In this document: positions 17,663 to 27,479 of the stretch, in pieces | Numbering within the stretch: position 1 is the first letter of the stretch | How the letters are laid out: each line of letters begins with the position of its first letter | Assembly (NCBI RefSeq): GCF_029919115.1 | Contig: NZ_CP123990.1 | Location: 5,172,501 to 5,236,500, forward strand | Direction: 5' to 3' | Source: Variovorax paradoxus | Lineage (GTDB): Bacteria > Pseudomonadota > Gammaproteobacteria > Burkholderiales > Burkholderiaceae_C | DNA length: 64,000 nt | Made by a program: the position numbers and the translations under genes | Notes under the pieces: model-generated | Seen by the model: only the letters and a program-made list of their open reading frames with translations | The model's database searches: none | What the model was told of the DNA's origin: nothing

Positions 17663-18688
17663 ATGATGAAGAACTTCTTTTCGCGTGCCCACGCTTGCCG
17701 GGCCAAAGTCCTTACCGCCGCCATACTGGCACTTGCAGCCGCCACACCGGCTGCCGCATGGGAACCCGCCAAGCCGGTGGAGTTCGTGATTCCCGCGGGC
17801 ACCGGCGGAGGCGCCGACCAGATGGGCCGATTGCTGCAAGGCATCGTCATCAAGTACAAGCTCATGAAGGAGCCGCTGATCGTCGTCAACAAGTCGGGCG
17901 GTGCCGGCGCCGAGGGCTTCCTGGCGGTGAAGGAAGCCAAGGGCGATCCGCACAAGATCATCATCTCGCTGTCCAACCTGTTCACCACGCCCATGGCCAC
18001 CGGCGTGCCCTTCAACTGGAAGGACATGACGCCGGTTGCCATGATGGCGCTCGACCAGTTCGTGCTGTGGACCAATGCCGAGCAGCCCTACAAGAACGCT
18101 TCGGAGTACATCGCAGCAGCCAAGGCGGCGGGCCCGAACAAGTTCAAGATGGCCGGCACCGGCTCCAAGCAAGAGGACCAGATCATTACCGTGGCGCTCG
18201 AGAAGGCCACGGGCACCAAGTTCATCTACGTGCCGTTCAAGGGCGGCGGCGAGGTGGCGGTGCAGCTGGTGGGCGGCCATGTGCAGTCGACCGTCAACAA
18301 CCCGATCGAAGCCGTGGCCCAGTGGCGTGCAGGCAAGCTGCGCGCGCTGTGCGTGTTCGACGACGAGCGCATGCCGTTCAAGGCCAAGGTGACCGACACG
18401 CAGTCGTGGAACGACATTCCCACCTGCAAGGAAGCCGGTGTTCCCACCAAGTACACGATGCTGCGCGGCATCTTCATGGCCCCGGGCGTCACGCCCGAGC
18501 AGCGCGCGTTCTACGTCGACCTGCTGACCAAGATCGCGGCCACGCCCGACTGGAAGGAATACATGGAGAAGGGCGCGTTCAACCCGACGTTCATGACGGG
18601 CGACGCCTTCACCAAGTGGCTCACCGAGGCAGAGGCCACGCACCGCACGCTGATGAGCGAAGCCGGCTTCCTGGCGAGCAGCAAGTAG
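17663..18688 (+). CDS. tctC: Tripartite tricarboxylate transporter substrate-binding protein (TctC)
   Basis: The 341-residue periplasmic binding protein has a signal peptide ending in ATPAAA. The mature part starts EPAKPVEFVIPAGTGGGADQMGRLL, typical of Bug/TctC receptors that bind carboxylates. It is the first gene of tctC-tctB-tctA and has the Crp/Fnr-like palindrome upstream. The closest experimentally known family ligands are citrate and other di/tricarboxylates. With oxalate-degrading genes following, oxalate or a related small acid is an attractive but unproven substrate. An AGGAGA site precedes the ATG. Confidence 0.92.
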   Translation: MMKNFFSRAHACRAKVLTAAILALAAATPAAAWEPAKPVEFVIPAGTGGGADQMGRLLQGIVIKYKLMKEPLIVVNKSGGAGAEGFLAVKEAKGDPHKIIISLSNLFTTPMATGVPFNWKDMTPVAMMALDQFVLWTNAEQPYKNASEYIAAAKAAGPNKFKMAGTGSKQEDQIITVALEKATGTKFIYVPFKGGGEVAVQLVGGHVQSTVNNPIEAVAQWRAGKLRALCVFDDERMPFKAKVTDTQSWNDIPTCKEAGVPTKYTMLRGIFMAPGVTPEQRAFYVDLLTKIAATPDWKEYMEKGAFNPTFMTGDAFTKWLTEAEATHRTLMSEAGFLASSK

Positions 18689-18697
18689 CAGCAATCG

Positions 18698-18786
18698 AGC
18701 GCCCTGCAGCGCTTTCTTGCCTGACGACGCGGCCGCTGGCTGTGGGCGGCGGGGCAGGGCGCTGCACTCTCGTTTTTTTCCCGGTA
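18698..18786 (+). terminator. Hairpin/attenuator between tctC and tctB
   Basis: AGCGCCCTGC (18698-18707) pairs with GCAGGGCGCT (18754-18763), and a run of seven T follows at about 18774. In this position it could stop much of the transcription after the binding-protein gene or protect its mRNA end. That would give more TctC than membrane subunits. Confidence 0.5.
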
Positions 18787-18811
18787 CATACACACGAACG
18801 ATGAGGACTCC

Positions 18812-19333
18812 ATGGAGCACGACGAGAATTCCGAAGGCGCGGCACGCACTGGCGTAGCGACCAACGTGGTCGAGGCGGTGGTGGCGGTGGTCCTGCTGGT
18901 CATAGGCCTCGTGGTCATCGTCGAGAGCCAGAGGCTGGGCTCCGGCTGGACCAGCGACGGCCCCGGCGCGGGCTATTTCCCCTTCTACATCGGCGCGATC
19001 ATCGCGATTTCCGGCGCCGGCATCCTGTACCAGGCGCTGCTGGGCAAGGACAAGAAGACCGAGGTCTTCGTCGACTCCGTGCAGCTCAAGCGCGTGCTGT
19101 CGGTGCTGCTGCCGGCCACGGTCTATGTGCTCGCGATTTCGCTGCTGGGCCTGTACGTGGCATCGGCGATCTACATCGCGCTGTTCATGGTGTTTCTTGG
19201 CAAGTACTCGTGGGTGAAGAGCGTCATTGCGGCGTTGATCGTCAACACGGTTTTCTTCTTCATGTTCGAGGTGTGGTTCAAGGTGCCGCTGTTCAAGGGC
19301 GCACTCGATCCCCTCCGATTCCTCGGCTACTGA
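18812..19333 (+). CDS. tctB: Tripartite tricarboxylate transporter small membrane subunit TctB
   Basis: The 173-residue integral membrane protein has four predicted helices: VVEAVVAVVLLVIGLVVIV, FPFYIGAIIAISGAGILY, VLSVLLPATVYVLAI and onwards, and a paired region near SVIAALIVNTVFFFMFEVWF. The GxGYFPF-type motif (GPGAGYFPFYIG) is characteristic of TctB. It pairs with TctA in the inner membrane to move the TctC-delivered solute with cation symport. It is 21 bases ahead of tctA. Confidence 0.9.
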   Translation: MEHDENSEGAARTGVATNVVEAVVAVVLLVIGLVVIVESQRLGSGWTSDGPGAGYFPFYIGAIIAISGAGILYQALLGKDKKTEVFVDSVQLKRVLSVLLPATVYVLAISLLGLYVASAIYIALFMVFLGKYSWVKSVIAALIVNTVFFFMFEVWFKVPLFKGALDPLRFLGY

Positions 19334-19354
19334 ATTTCACGGAGCAAACGCGAA

Positions 19355-20884
19355 ATGGAAGAAATCAGCGCCCTGCTGCAGGGCTTCTCGGTGATCCTTA
19401 CCCCCATGAACATCGGCCTGATGTTCGTCGGCATCATCCTGGGGGTGCTGATTGGCGTGCTCCCGGGCCTGGGCGGCGCCAATGGCGTGGCCATCCTGCT
19501 GCCCCTCACGTTCACGATGTCGCCCACCTCGGCGATCATCATGCTGTCGTGCATCTACTGGGGGGCGCTGTTCGGCGGGGCCATTACCTCCATCCTGTTC
19601 AACATACCGGGTGAACCATGGTCGGTGGCCACCACCTTCGACGGCTACCCGATGGCGCAGCAGGGCAACGCGGGTGCGGCACTGACCACGGCGTTCACCT
19701 CGTCGTTCGTCGGCGCGCTGCTGGCGGTGATCATGATCACCTTCCTGGCGCCGCTGGTGGCCAAGTTTGCGCTCAAGTTCGGCTCGCCCGAATTCTTTGC
19801 GGTGTACCTGCTCACCTTCTGCAGCTTCGTGGGCATGGGCAAGGGGTCTCCGTTCAAGATCCTGGCGTCGATGGCGCTCGGCTTTGCGTTGGCCAGCGTG
19901 GGCATGGACACGGTCACGGGCCAGCTGCGGCTCACCTTCGGCCAGCCCGAGCTGATGCGCGGCTTCGACTTTCTGATTGCGGTGATCGGCCTGTTCGGCA
20001 TCGGCGAAATCCTGCTGTCGATGGAAGAGGGCCTGAAGTTCTCGGGCAAGACCGCGAAGATCGATCCGAAGGTGGTGCTGCAAACCTGGAAGCAGCTGCC
20101 GCAATACTGGGTGACCTCGCTGCGCAGTTCGCTCATCGGCATCTGGATGGGCATCACGCCCGGCGGCGCCACACCGGCTTCGTTCATGGCCTACGGCCTG
20201 GCCAAGAAAATGTCCAAGCGCGGTTCCAAGTTCGGCACCGGGCAAATGGAAGGCGTGGTCGCGCCCGAAACGGCGGCGCACGCCGCAGGCACCAGTGCGT
20301 TGCTGCCGATGCTGGCCCTCGGCATTCCGGGTTCGCCCACGGCCGCGGTGCTGCTGGGCGGCCTGCTGATCTGGGGCTTGCAGCCCGGGCCGCTGCTCTT
20401 CGTGGAGCAGAAGGACTTTGTCTGGGGGCTCATCGCCAGCATGTACCTGGGCAACATCGTCGGCCTCATCGTCGTGCTGAGCACGGTGCCGCTGTTCGCT
20501 TCGATCCTGCGCATTCCGTTCTCGATCATTGCGCCGGTGATCATCGTGATCTGTGCCATTGGTGCGTACACGGTGCACAACGCCATGCTCGACATCTGGT
20601 TCATGCTCGGCTTCGGCGTGGTGGGGTATCTGTTCAAGAAGCTCGACTTTCCGTTGGCGCCGCTGGTGCTGGCGCTGGTGCTCGGCGACAAGGCCGAAGA
20701 CTCGTTCCGCCAGGCCATGCTGGTTTCGCAGGGCGACGTGACGATCATGTTCTCCAACGCGCTGGTCGGCGGCATCACCACCCTGGCGCTGGTGCTGCTG
20801 TTCTGGCCGCTGATCTCCAAGGTGCTGGCCTTCATCAAGCCGAAGAAGCCCGATGAGTTTGCCGTCGAACGGCCCGTGGACTGA
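19355..20884 (+). CDS. tctA: Tripartite tricarboxylate transporter large membrane subunit TctA
   Basis: The 509-residue protein has about twelve hydrophobic segments and the two duplicated TctA signatures: GVLPGLGGANGVAILLPLTF near the N-terminus, and GITPGGATPASFMAYGLAKK with GVVAPETAAHAAGTSALLPMLALGIPGSPTAAVLLGGL in the second half. Length is normal for the family. It is the channel-forming subunit of the transporter with TctB and TctC. The kinase-like/BON gene follows after 16 bases and is probably in the same operon. Confidence 0.95.
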   Translation: MEEISALLQGFSVILTPMNIGLMFVGIILGVLIGVLPGLGGANGVAILLPLTFTMSPTSAIIMLSCIYWGALFGGAITSILFNIPGEPWSVATTFDGYPMAQQGNAGAALTTAFTSSFVGALLAVIMITFLAPLVAKFALKFGSPEFFAVYLLTFCSFVGMGKGSPFKILASMALGFALASVGMDTVTGQLRLTFGQPELMRGFDFLIAVIGLFGIGEILLSMEEGLKFSGKTAKIDPKVVLQTWKQLPQYWVTSLRSSLIGIWMGITPGGATPASFMAYGLAKKMSKRGSKFGTGQMEGVVAPETAAHAAGTSALLPMLALGIPGSPTAAVLLGGLLIWGLQPGPLLFVEQKDFVWGLIASMYLGNIVGLIVVLSTVPLFASILRIPFSIIAPVIIVICAIGAYTVHNAMLDIWFMLGFGVVGYLFKKLDFPLAPLVLALVLGDKAEDSFRQAMLVSQGDVTIMFSNALVGGITTLALVLLFWPLISKVLAFIKPKKPDEFAVERPVD

Positions 20885-20900
20885 CCGGAGAACAACGAAC

Positions 20901-21737
20901 ATGCCAGTCATCGCACTCACCCAGGAGATGGGTTCGCTTGCCAAGGACGTTTCGCAGCGCCTTGCAGAGCAGCTCGGCCTCGAGATCATGCGGCACGAAA
21001 CCATCGAGCGCGTGGCCGACCGCATGCAGGTGCCCACCAGCTTCATCGGCCGCCTGCGCGACGGCAAGGCCGGTTTTGTCGAACGGCTCACCGCCGACAA
21101 GCGCAGCCTTGCGCTCTATACGGCCGAAGAACTCTTTGCGCTGGCAGACCGCGGCAACGTGGTGCTGCGCGGCTGGGGCGCCACCTGCCTGCTGCGGCCC
21201 GTGCCGCACGTGGTGTGCGTGCGCATCACGCGTTCGATGAAGAAGCGGGTCGAATGGCTGATGGCGCACCTGGAGACCGACGACGCGGAGTTTGCCGAAG
21301 CCGAGATCCGGCGCAGCGACGACGCGCACGCGGCGCGCATGCATGCGCAGTTCGGCGTGACATGGGGCGACCCGGTGCTGTACGACCTGGTGCTCAACAC
21401 CGACCGGCTCTCGGTCGATAGCTGCGTGGCGCAGATCCGCGCCCTGGTAGAGCGCCCCGAGTTTGCCGAAACACCGGCCTCGCGTGCGCTGCTGGCGAAC
21501 ATGGCGCTCGCGGCGCGGGTCAAGTCGGCGCTGAAGGACAACGAGGCGACCAGAGACATCCGCGTGACCGTGGAGGCCGACCAGGGCAAGGTCAAGCTGA
21601 GCGGCATCGTTCTCAATGCGGAAGAACGCGCGCTCACGGAAGATGTGGCTTCCAAGGTCAACGGCGTGAGCGGCGTGGACAACGCGCTGCGCCTGATGAC
21701 CGTTCCGCGCCGCTTCGCGTCGGCCAAGCAGACCTGA
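20901..21737 (+). CDS. Cytidylate-kinase-like protein fused to a BON domain
   Basis: The 278-residue protein has two parts. Residues 1 to about 190 resemble the cytidylate-kinase-like family: MPVIALTQEMGSLAKDVSQRLAEQLGLEIMRHE, in which the usual GSGGR P-loop reads GSLAKD, so nucleotide binding is doubtful. Residues about 205-270 form a BON-like domain (VKSALKDNEATRDIRVTVEADQGKVKLSGIVLNAEERALTEDVASKVNGVSGVDNAL), usually found in periplasmic or lipid-associated proteins. No signal peptide is seen. It follows tctA closely, which suggests a role linked to transport or its regulation. The function is not known. Confidence 0.8.
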   Translation: MPVIALTQEMGSLAKDVSQRLAEQLGLEIMRHETIERVADRMQVPTSFIGRLRDGKAGFVERLTADKRSLALYTAEELFALADRGNVVLRGWGATCLLRPVPHVVCVRITRSMKKRVEWLMAHLETDDAEFAEAEIRRSDDAHAARMHAQFGVTWGDPVLYDLVLNTDRLSVDSCVAQIRALVERPEFAETPASRALLANMALAARVKSALKDNEATRDIRVTVEADQGKVKLSGIVLNAEERALTEDVASKVNGVSGVDNALRLMTVPRRFASAKQT

Positions 21738-21762
21738 ACACCGCGCGTGCCTGTACGGCTGC

Positions 21763-22371
21763 CTAGATCTTTCCGCGTTTTCGAAGCCGGCTAAGGGTTT
21801 CTGCGGAGAGGTTGAGATACGACGCAAGCTCCTTGCTGGGAATGCGGTCTTCCAGCTCGGGGTGCTTGCGCATGAACCGGTGCACGCGCCCCGGTGCGTC
21901 GAGCAGGTGCAGCGTGATGGTGTGCGCCATGATTTCGCTCATGCCGCGCATCACGCAGTATTCGAACAGCTCCTTCGTCTCCGGGTGGCGGTTCAGGAAC
22001 GCGATCCACTCCTTCAGCGGCAGGCTGGCCACGCGGGCCTTGGTGACGCACACGATGCCGTAGGGCGTGGGCGTGCCCAGCCGCAGGGCCGCATAGCTCG
22101 TTTCCATGTCGTGCGCATCGGCAAAGCGCAGGATCATTTCCTTGCCCTCGGGGTTGCTCACCACCCGCTTGAGGATGCCGTCGAGGATGAAGTACTGCTC
22201 CATCTCTCGCACGCCCTGGTGCAGCAGAAAGTCGCCCTTGTTGCCGTCCACGATGACGAGATGGGTTTCCAGCTCGGCGCGTTCGCTTTCGCTCAGGTCC
22301 TTGAGAAGGATGTTCTGCCGCAGCTGCGCGCGAATGATGTTTTTCTCCGGATGGTTTTCCAACAAAGTCAT
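21763..22371 (-). CDS. Crp/Fnr-family transcriptional regulator
   Basis: The 202-residue protein has a cyclic-nucleotide-binding-like beta barrel (residues about 15-130) and a winged HTH at the C-terminus: SKELASYLNLSAETLSRLRKRGKI. The recognition helix carries E-T-L-S-R, the FNR-type E-x-x-S-R signature that reads TTGA half-sites. There is no N-terminal cysteine cluster, so it is not an iron-sulfur FNR. It is divergent from oxc. A TTGACCGCGGTCAA palindrome lies 69 bases from its start, and an equivalent one precedes tctC. It probably controls transport and oxalate degradation, and perhaps itself. Confidence 0.9.
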   Translation of the reverse strand: MTLLENHPEKNIIRAQLRQNILLKDLSESERAELETHLVIVDGNKGDFLLHQGVREMEQYFILDGILKRVVSNPEGKEMILRFADAHDMETSYAALRLGTPTPYGIVCVTKARVASLPLKEWIAFLNRHPETKELFEYCVMRGMSEIMAHTITLHLLDAPGRVHRFMRKHPELEDRIPSKELASYLNLSAETLSRLRKRGKI

Positions 22372-22440
22372 GGGTCCCGTCTTGCTCGAATTCGCAACAA
22401 CAACTTCTGGTTCATCTGGCCGCTGCCGTTTTCCGGAAAG

Positions 22441-22454
22441 TTGACCGCGGTCAA
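22441..22454. promoter_or_regulatory. Crp/Fnr-type operator between the regulator gene and oxc
   Basis: TTGACCGCGGTCAA is a perfect palindrome, matching the 17554-17567 site in 12 of 14 positions with only the two central bases different. It is 73 bases before the oxc start and 69 before the divergent Crp/Fnr gene, so it could serve both directions. Confidence 0.75.
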
Positions 22455-22527
22455 CGTCCGAAAGACATGCCCCGAATCATAGTCCCGGCTCGGGCCTCGG
22501 CCATTCACCCAAGCAAGAAGGAGAGAC

Positions 22528-24348
22528 ATGTCTTCAGTAAGAACGGATAAAGAGGCATCCACGACCCTCGACGACGCCCTCAAGCCAAAGAACAAGGCTG
22601 CCGAAGGCGACGCGGTCGTGCTCGCACTCAAGCAACCCCCGGAGGAAGCGCACGACAACACGATCGACGGCTTCCACCTGGTCATCGATGCGCTGAAGCT
22701 GAACGACATCGACACGATCTTCGGCTTGCCGGGCATTCCAATCACCGACCTGACGCGCATGGCGCAGGCAGAGGGCCTGCGCGTCATTTCTTTCCGCCAC
22801 GAGCAGCACGCGGGCAATGCCGCGGCCGCTGCCGGCTTTCTCACGCAGAAGCCGGGCATCTGCCTCACGGTATCGGCGCCGGGCTTCCTGAACGGCCTCA
22901 CGGCACTGGCCAACGCCACCACCAACTGCTTCCCGATGATTCTCATCAGCGGCTCGAGCGAGCGCGAGATCGTCGACCTGCAGCAGGGCGACTACGAAGA
23001 GATGGACCAGCTGGCCATCGCCAAGCCGCTGTGCAAGGCCGCGTTCCGCGTGCTGCACGCCGAAGACATCGGCGTGGGCATTGCGCGGGCCATCCGCTCG
23101 GCCGTGTCGGGCCGTCCGGGCGGCGTGTACCTCGACCTGCCGGCCAAGCTGTTCGCACAGACCATGGACGCCGAAGCCGGCCGCAGGTCGCTCATCAAGG
23201 TGGTCGATCCGGCCCCGCGCCAGATTCCGGCCCCCGATGCAGTGAAGCGCGCGCTCGACCTGCTCAAGGGCGCGAAGAAGCCGCTCATCCTGCTCGGCAA
23301 GGGTGCAGCCTATGCACAGGCCGACGCCGACATTCGCGCGCTGATCGAGAAGACCGGCATTCCGTACCTGCCGATGTCGATGGCCAAGGGCCTGTTGCCC
23401 GACACGCATGCGCAGTCGGCCGCTGCGGCGCGCTCCTATGTGCTGCAAGAGGCCGACGTGGTGATGCTGGTGGGCGCGCGCCTCAACTGGCTGCTCTCGC
23501 ACGGCAAGGGCAAGACCTGGGGCCAGGAGAAGGGTGCCAAGCAGTTCATCCAGATCGACATCGCACCGACCGAGATCGACAGCAACGTGGCCATTGCCGC
23601 GCCGGTGATCGGCGACATCGGCTCCTGCGTGGCCGCGCTGCTCGCGGGCGTCGATGCCAAGTGGGCCAAGCCGCCGGCCGAATGGACCGGCGCCATTGCC
23701 GAGCGCAAGGACAAGAATTTGTCGAAGATGGCCGTGACGCTGGCTGCGCGGCCCTCGCCGATGAACTTCCACAGCGCGTTGAGCGTGATCCGAGACCAGG
23801 TGAAGGCCCGGCCCGACGCCATCGTGGTGAACGAGGGCGCCAACACGCTCGACTTCGCGCGCAGCATCGTCGACATGTACGAGCCGCGCAAGCGCCTGGA
23901 CGTGGGCACGTGGGGAATCATGGGCATCGGCATGGGCTTTGCCGTGGCGGCTGCGGTGGTCACCGACAAACCGGTGATCGCCATCGAAGGCGACAGCGCC
24001 TTCGGCTTCAGCGGCATGGAGGTGGAAACCATCTGCCGCTACAACCTGCCGATCTGCATCGTGGTGTTCAACAACAACGGCGTCTACCGCGGCACCGACG
24101 TGAACGCGAGCGGCACGCCCGACGTGGCGCCCACCGTGTTCGTGAAGAACGCGCGCTACGACAAGCTGATGGAAGCCTTCGGCGGCGTGGGCGTCAACGC
24201 CACCACCGCGGACGAACTGCAGAAGGCGCTGGCCGAAGCCGTGGCTTCCCGCCGCCCCACGCTCATCAACGCCGTGATCGACGAGACCGCCGGCACGGAG
24301 AGCGGCCGCATCACCAGCCTCAATCCGGCCACGGCCAAGAAGAAGTAA
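22528..24348 (+). CDS. oxc: Oxalyl-CoA decarboxylase
   Basis: The 606-residue thiamine-diphosphate enzyme converts oxalyl-CoA to formyl-CoA and CO2. Visible are the cofactor-activating Glu region ([16 protein letters not shown]), GQ-type segments in [17 protein letters not shown], and the ThDP/Mg motif from [11 protein letters not shown] to [10 protein letters not shown]. It has an N-terminal extension of about 45 residues ([14 protein letters not shown]) compared with typical members. The AAGGAGAGA site is clear before ATG 22528. It is followed 29 bases later by formyl-CoA transferase, the enzyme supplying its substrate, so the pair forms a complete oxalate-degrading cycle. Confidence 0.95.
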   Translation: MSSVRTDKEASTTLDDALKPKNKAAEGDAVVLALKQPPEEAHDNTIDGFHLVIDALKLNDIDTIFGLPGIPITDLTRMAQAEGLRVISFRHEQHAGNAAAAAGFLTQKPGICLTVSAPGFLNGLTALANATTNCFPMILISGSSEREIVDLQQGDYEEMDQLAIAKPLCKAAFRVLHAEDIGVGIARAIRSAVSGRPGGVYLDLPAKLFAQTMDAEAGRRSLIKVVDPAPRQIPAPDAVKRALDLLKGAKKPLILLGKGAAYAQADADIRALIEKTGIPYLPMSMAKGLLPDTHAQSAAAARSYVLQEADVVMLVGARLNWLLSHGKGKTWGQEKGAKQFIQIDIAPTEIDSNVAIAAPVIGDIGSCVAALLAGVDAKWAKPPAEWTGAIAERKDKNLSKMAVTLAARPSPMNFHSALSVIRDQVKARPDAIVVNEGANTLDFARSIVDMYEPRKRLDVGTWGIMGIGMGFAVAAAVVTDKPVIAIEGDSAFGFSGMEVETICRYNLPICIVVFNNNGVYRGTDVNASGTPDVAPTVFVKNARYDKLMEAFGGVGVNATTADELQKALAEAVASRRPTLINAVIDETAGTESGRITSLNPATAKKK

Positions 24349-24377
24349 TCCGTTCATTCAATCAGGAGATCGCAGCA

Positions 24378-25655
24378 ATGAGCAGCAACAACAAACCCCT
24401 CAACGGCATCAAGATCATCGACTTCACGCACGTGCAAGCCGGTCCGGCATGCACGCAGATGCTGGCCTGGTTCGGCGCCGACGTGATCAAGGTCGAGCGC
24501 CCGGGCGCCGGCGACGTCACGCGCAGCCAGCTGCGCGACATCCCGAATGTCGATGCGCTGTACTTCACCATGCTCAACAGCAACAAGCGCTCGATCACGC
24601 TGGACACCAAGAAGCCCGAGGGCAAGGCGGTGCTGGAAAAGCTGATCCGCGAATCCGACGTGCTGGTGGAAAACTTCGGCCCCGGCGCGCTCGACCGCAT
24701 GGGCTTTACCTGGGCGCGCATCCAGGAACTGAACCCCAAGATGATCGTCGCCTCGGTCAAGGGCTTCAGCGACGGCCACCACTACGAAGACCTGAAGGTG
24801 TACGAGAACGTGGCGCAGTGCGCCGGCGGCGCGGCCTCCACCACCGGCTGGTGGAAGGGCGAAAACTCGGTGCCCACCATCTCGGCGGCCGCACTGGGCG
24901 ATTCCAACACCGGCATGCACCTGGCCATCGGCATCCTGACGGCCATCATCGGCCGCCAGCAAACGGGCAAGGGCCAGAAGGTGGCCTGCTCGATGCAGGA
25001 CGCCGTGCTCAACCTGTGCCGCGTGAAGATGCGCGACCAGCAGCGCCTGGACAGCGTGGGCTACCTGGAGGAATATCCGCAGTACCCGCACGAGATGGAC
25101 GCCTTCAAGGACAAGGTGGTGCCGCGCGGCGGCAATGCCGGCGGCGGCGGCCAGCCGGGCTGGATTTTGAAGTGCAAGGGCTGGCAGACCGACCCCAATG
25201 CCTACATCTACTTCACGGTGCAGGGCCATGCCTGGGACCCGATCTGCGACGCGCTCGGCAAGCCCGAGTGGAAAACCGACCCGGACTACATGACCCCCAA
25301 GGCCCGTCAGCCGCACATCGACCAGATCTTCGCCACCATCGAGGACTTCATCAAGGACAAGACCAAGTTCGAGGCGGTGGACATCTTCCGCAAGCACGAC
25401 ATTCCTTGCGCTCCGGTGCTGTCGATGAAGGAACTGCTGCACGACGAGTCGCTGCGCAAGAGCGGCTCCATCGTCGAAGTGCCGCACAAGGAGCGCGGCA
25501 GCTACTGGACCATCGGCAGCCCGATCAAGTTCTCGGACCTCAAGCCCGAGGTCACCGCCTCGCCGCTCCTGGGCGAGCACACTGAAGAGGTGCTGGCGGA
25601 ACTGGGCTACACCAAGGAACAGATCGACAATCTCAAGGAATCGAAAGCCGTGTAG
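24378..25655 (+). CDS. frc: Formyl-CoA:oxalate CoA-transferase
   Basis: The 425-residue class III CoA-transferase moves CoA from formyl-CoA to oxalate. The start is ATG 24378 after AGGAG. Visible are [26 protein letters not shown], the catalytic Asp in [13 protein letters not shown], and the glycine loop GGGGQPG that closes over the active site in the Oxalobacter enzyme. Length matches that enzyme (428). It lies directly after oxc. A second, shorter paralog follows at 26164. Confidence 0.94.
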   Translation: MSSNNKPLNGIKIIDFTHVQAGPACTQMLAWFGADVIKVERPGAGDVTRSQLRDIPNVDALYFTMLNSNKRSITLDTKKPEGKAVLEKLIRESDVLVENFGPGALDRMGFTWARIQELNPKMIVASVKGFSDGHHYEDLKVYENVAQCAGGAASTTGWWKGENSVPTISAAALGDSNTGMHLAIGILTAIIGRQQTGKGQKVACSMQDAVLNLCRVKMRDQQRLDSVGYLEEYPQYPHEMDAFKDKVVPRGGNAGGGGQPGWILKCKGWQTDPNAYIYFTVQGHAWDPICDALGKPEWKTDPDYMTPKARQPHIDQIFATIEDFIKDKTKFEAVDIFRKHDIPCAPVLSMKELLHDESLRKSGSIVEVPHKERGSYWTIGSPIKFSDLKPEVTASPLLGEHTEEVLAELGYTKEQIDNLKESKAV

Positions 25656-25726
25656 CGGCTCCCCCGGTTTCGCCCGCTCCCACGGCGGGCGAAGCCGGGA
25701 ATCGACATGAAGCGCCAGAGGTAAAC

Positions 25727-26164
25727 ATGCAAGCGAACGTTGATTTCAAGCAGCTCGTCGAAGGCGCCGGCGACGCGATCATGGTGTGCGATGCGAAAGG
25801 AGCGATCACGCTCTGGAACCGCGCCGCCGAGCGGATCTTCGGCTTTACCGAAGCCGAGGCACTGGGCCAGTCGCTCGACATGATCATTCCCCAGCGGCAG
25901 CGCCAGCGCCACTGGGACGGTTACCACAAGACCATGGAAACCGGCATCACCAAGTACGGAGCCGACCTGCTGCGCGTACCCGCGCTGCACAAGGACGGGC
26001 ACACGCTGTCGATCGCCTTCACGGTATCGATGCTGTTCTCGGAGGATCGCGAGGTCACGGGCATCGTTGCCATCGTGCGAGACGAAACCGCCCGCTTTGC
26101 CGAAGAGCGTAAATTGCGCGCTCGACTGCAAGAAGCAGAGACCACGATCAAAGGAGACAGCTGA
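25727..26164 (+). CDS. Stand-alone PAS-domain protein, possibly haem-binding
   Basis: The 145-residue protein is essentially one PAS domain (about residues 5-120: [32 protein letters not shown]) plus a short helical tail ([17 protein letters not shown]). It has no output domain. The segment [18 protein letters not shown] resembles the FixL/Dos helix with the haem-ligating His (RHDxY), so an oxygen, NO or redox sensor is possible. It sits between the two CoA-transferase genes and overlaps the second by one base (TGATG), so expression is coupled. The partner is unknown. Confidence 0.85.
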   Translation: MQANVDFKQLVEGAGDAIMVCDAKGAITLWNRAAERIFGFTEAEALGQSLDMIIPQRQRQRHWDGYHKTMETGITKYGADLLRVPALHKDGHTLSIAFTVSMLFSEDREVTGIVAIVRDETARFAEERKLRARLQEAETTIKGDS

Positions 26165-27411
26165 TGAGCAAGGCACTTGAGGGCGTTCGCATTCTTGACT
26201 TCACCCATGTCCAGTCCGGTCCCACCTGCACCCAGCTGCTGGCGTGGTTCGGCGCCGACGTGATCAAGGTGGAGCGTGCCGGCGAAGGCGACGCAACGCG
26301 CGGGCAGCTGCGCGACATTCCCGGCGTGGACAGCCTCTACTTCACGATGCTGAACCACAACAAGCGCTCGATCACGCTGGACACCAAGAAGCCCAAGGGC
26401 AAGCAGGTGCTCGACTCGCTGATCAAGACCTGCGACGTGCTGGTGGAGAACTTCGCGCCCGGCGCGCTCGACCGCATGGGCATTACCTGGGCTCACATCC
26501 AGGAGCTGAACCCCCGCATGATCGTGGCGTCGGTCAAGGGCTTCGGCCCCGGCAAGTACGAGCATTGCAAGGTGTACGAGAACGTGGCGCAATGCGCCGG
26601 CGGCGCGGCGTCGACCACCGGCTTCGAAGACGGCCCGCCGGTCGTCACGGGCGCGCAGATCGGCGACAGCGGCACCGGCCTGCACCTGGCGCTGGGCATC
26701 GTGGCGGCGCTCTACCAGCGCAACAACACGGGCCGCGGCCAGCAGGTGCTCGCGCCCATGCAGGACGCGGTGCTGAACCTCTGCCGCGTGAAGATGCGCG
26801 ACCAGCAGCGTCTGGAGCGCACCGGCACCATGCACGAGTACCCGCAGTACCCCGACGGCAAGTTCGGCGACGCGGTGCCGCGCGCGGGCAATGCATCGGG
26901 CGGCGGCCAGCCGGGCTCCATTCTCAAGTGCAAGGGCTGGGAGACCGACCCCAACGCGTACATCTACTTCATCACGCAGGGTGCGGTGTGGCCGGCTGTG
27001 TGCAAGGTCATCGGCGAAGAAGGCTGGATCACCGACGAGGCCTATGCCACGCCGGCGGCGCGCCTGCTGCACCTGAAGCCGATCTTCGCGCGCATCGAGC
27101 AATGGACCATGACCAAGGACAAGTTCGAGGCCATGGACATCCTCAACCAGTACGACATTCCGTGCGGCCCGATTCTTTCGATGAAGGAAATCGCCGCCGA
27201 CGAGTCGCTGCGCGAGACCGGAACCATCGTCGAGGTGGACCACCCCACCCGCGGCAAATACCTGACGGTGGGCAACCCGATCAAGATGTCCGACAGCCCG
27301 ACCGAAGTGACGCGCTCGCCGCTTCTCGGCGAGCACACCGAAGAAGTGCTGACGCAGCTCGGCTACACGGCGGGCGACGTTGCGGCGCTGCGCGCCGAAG
27401 GCGTGATTTGA
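26164..27411 (+). CDS. Second CoA-transferase paralog (class III, Frc-like)
   Basis: The 415-residue protein is highly similar to the upstream Frc ([50 protein letters not shown], catalytic Asp in [13 protein letters not shown]). Differences include a glycine loop beginning Ser (SGGGQPG rather than GGGGQPG) and a shorter insert after the QYP motif. Such changes may alter the CoA donor. With sucCD encoded downstream, a succinyl-CoA:oxalate transferase is a reasonable guess, analogous to acetyl-CoA-using YfdE of E. coli. That is inference only. Confidence 0.88.
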   Translation: MSKALEGVRILDFTHVQSGPTCTQLLAWFGADVIKVERAGEGDATRGQLRDIPGVDSLYFTMLNHNKRSITLDTKKPKGKQVLDSLIKTCDVLVENFAPGALDRMGITWAHIQELNPRMIVASVKGFGPGKYEHCKVYENVAQCAGGAASTTGFEDGPPVVTGAQIGDSGTGLHLALGIVAALYQRNNTGRGQQVLAPMQDAVLNLCRVKMRDQQRLERTGTMHEYPQYPDGKFGDAVPRAGNASGGGQPGSILKCKGWETDPNAYIYFITQGAVWPAVCKVIGEEGWITDEAYATPAARLLHLKPIFARIEQWTMTKDKFEAMDILNQYDIPCGPILSMKEIAADESLRETGTIVEVDHPTRGKYLTVGNPIKMSDSPTEVTRSPLLGEHTEEVLTQLGYTAGDVAALRAEGVI

Positions 27412-27479
27412 GCCTGAACTGAAGAAACGCTGTTTTTGAAGGCCGGGGAAATCGCGGGTGCGAATTCACCCGCAGTGGA

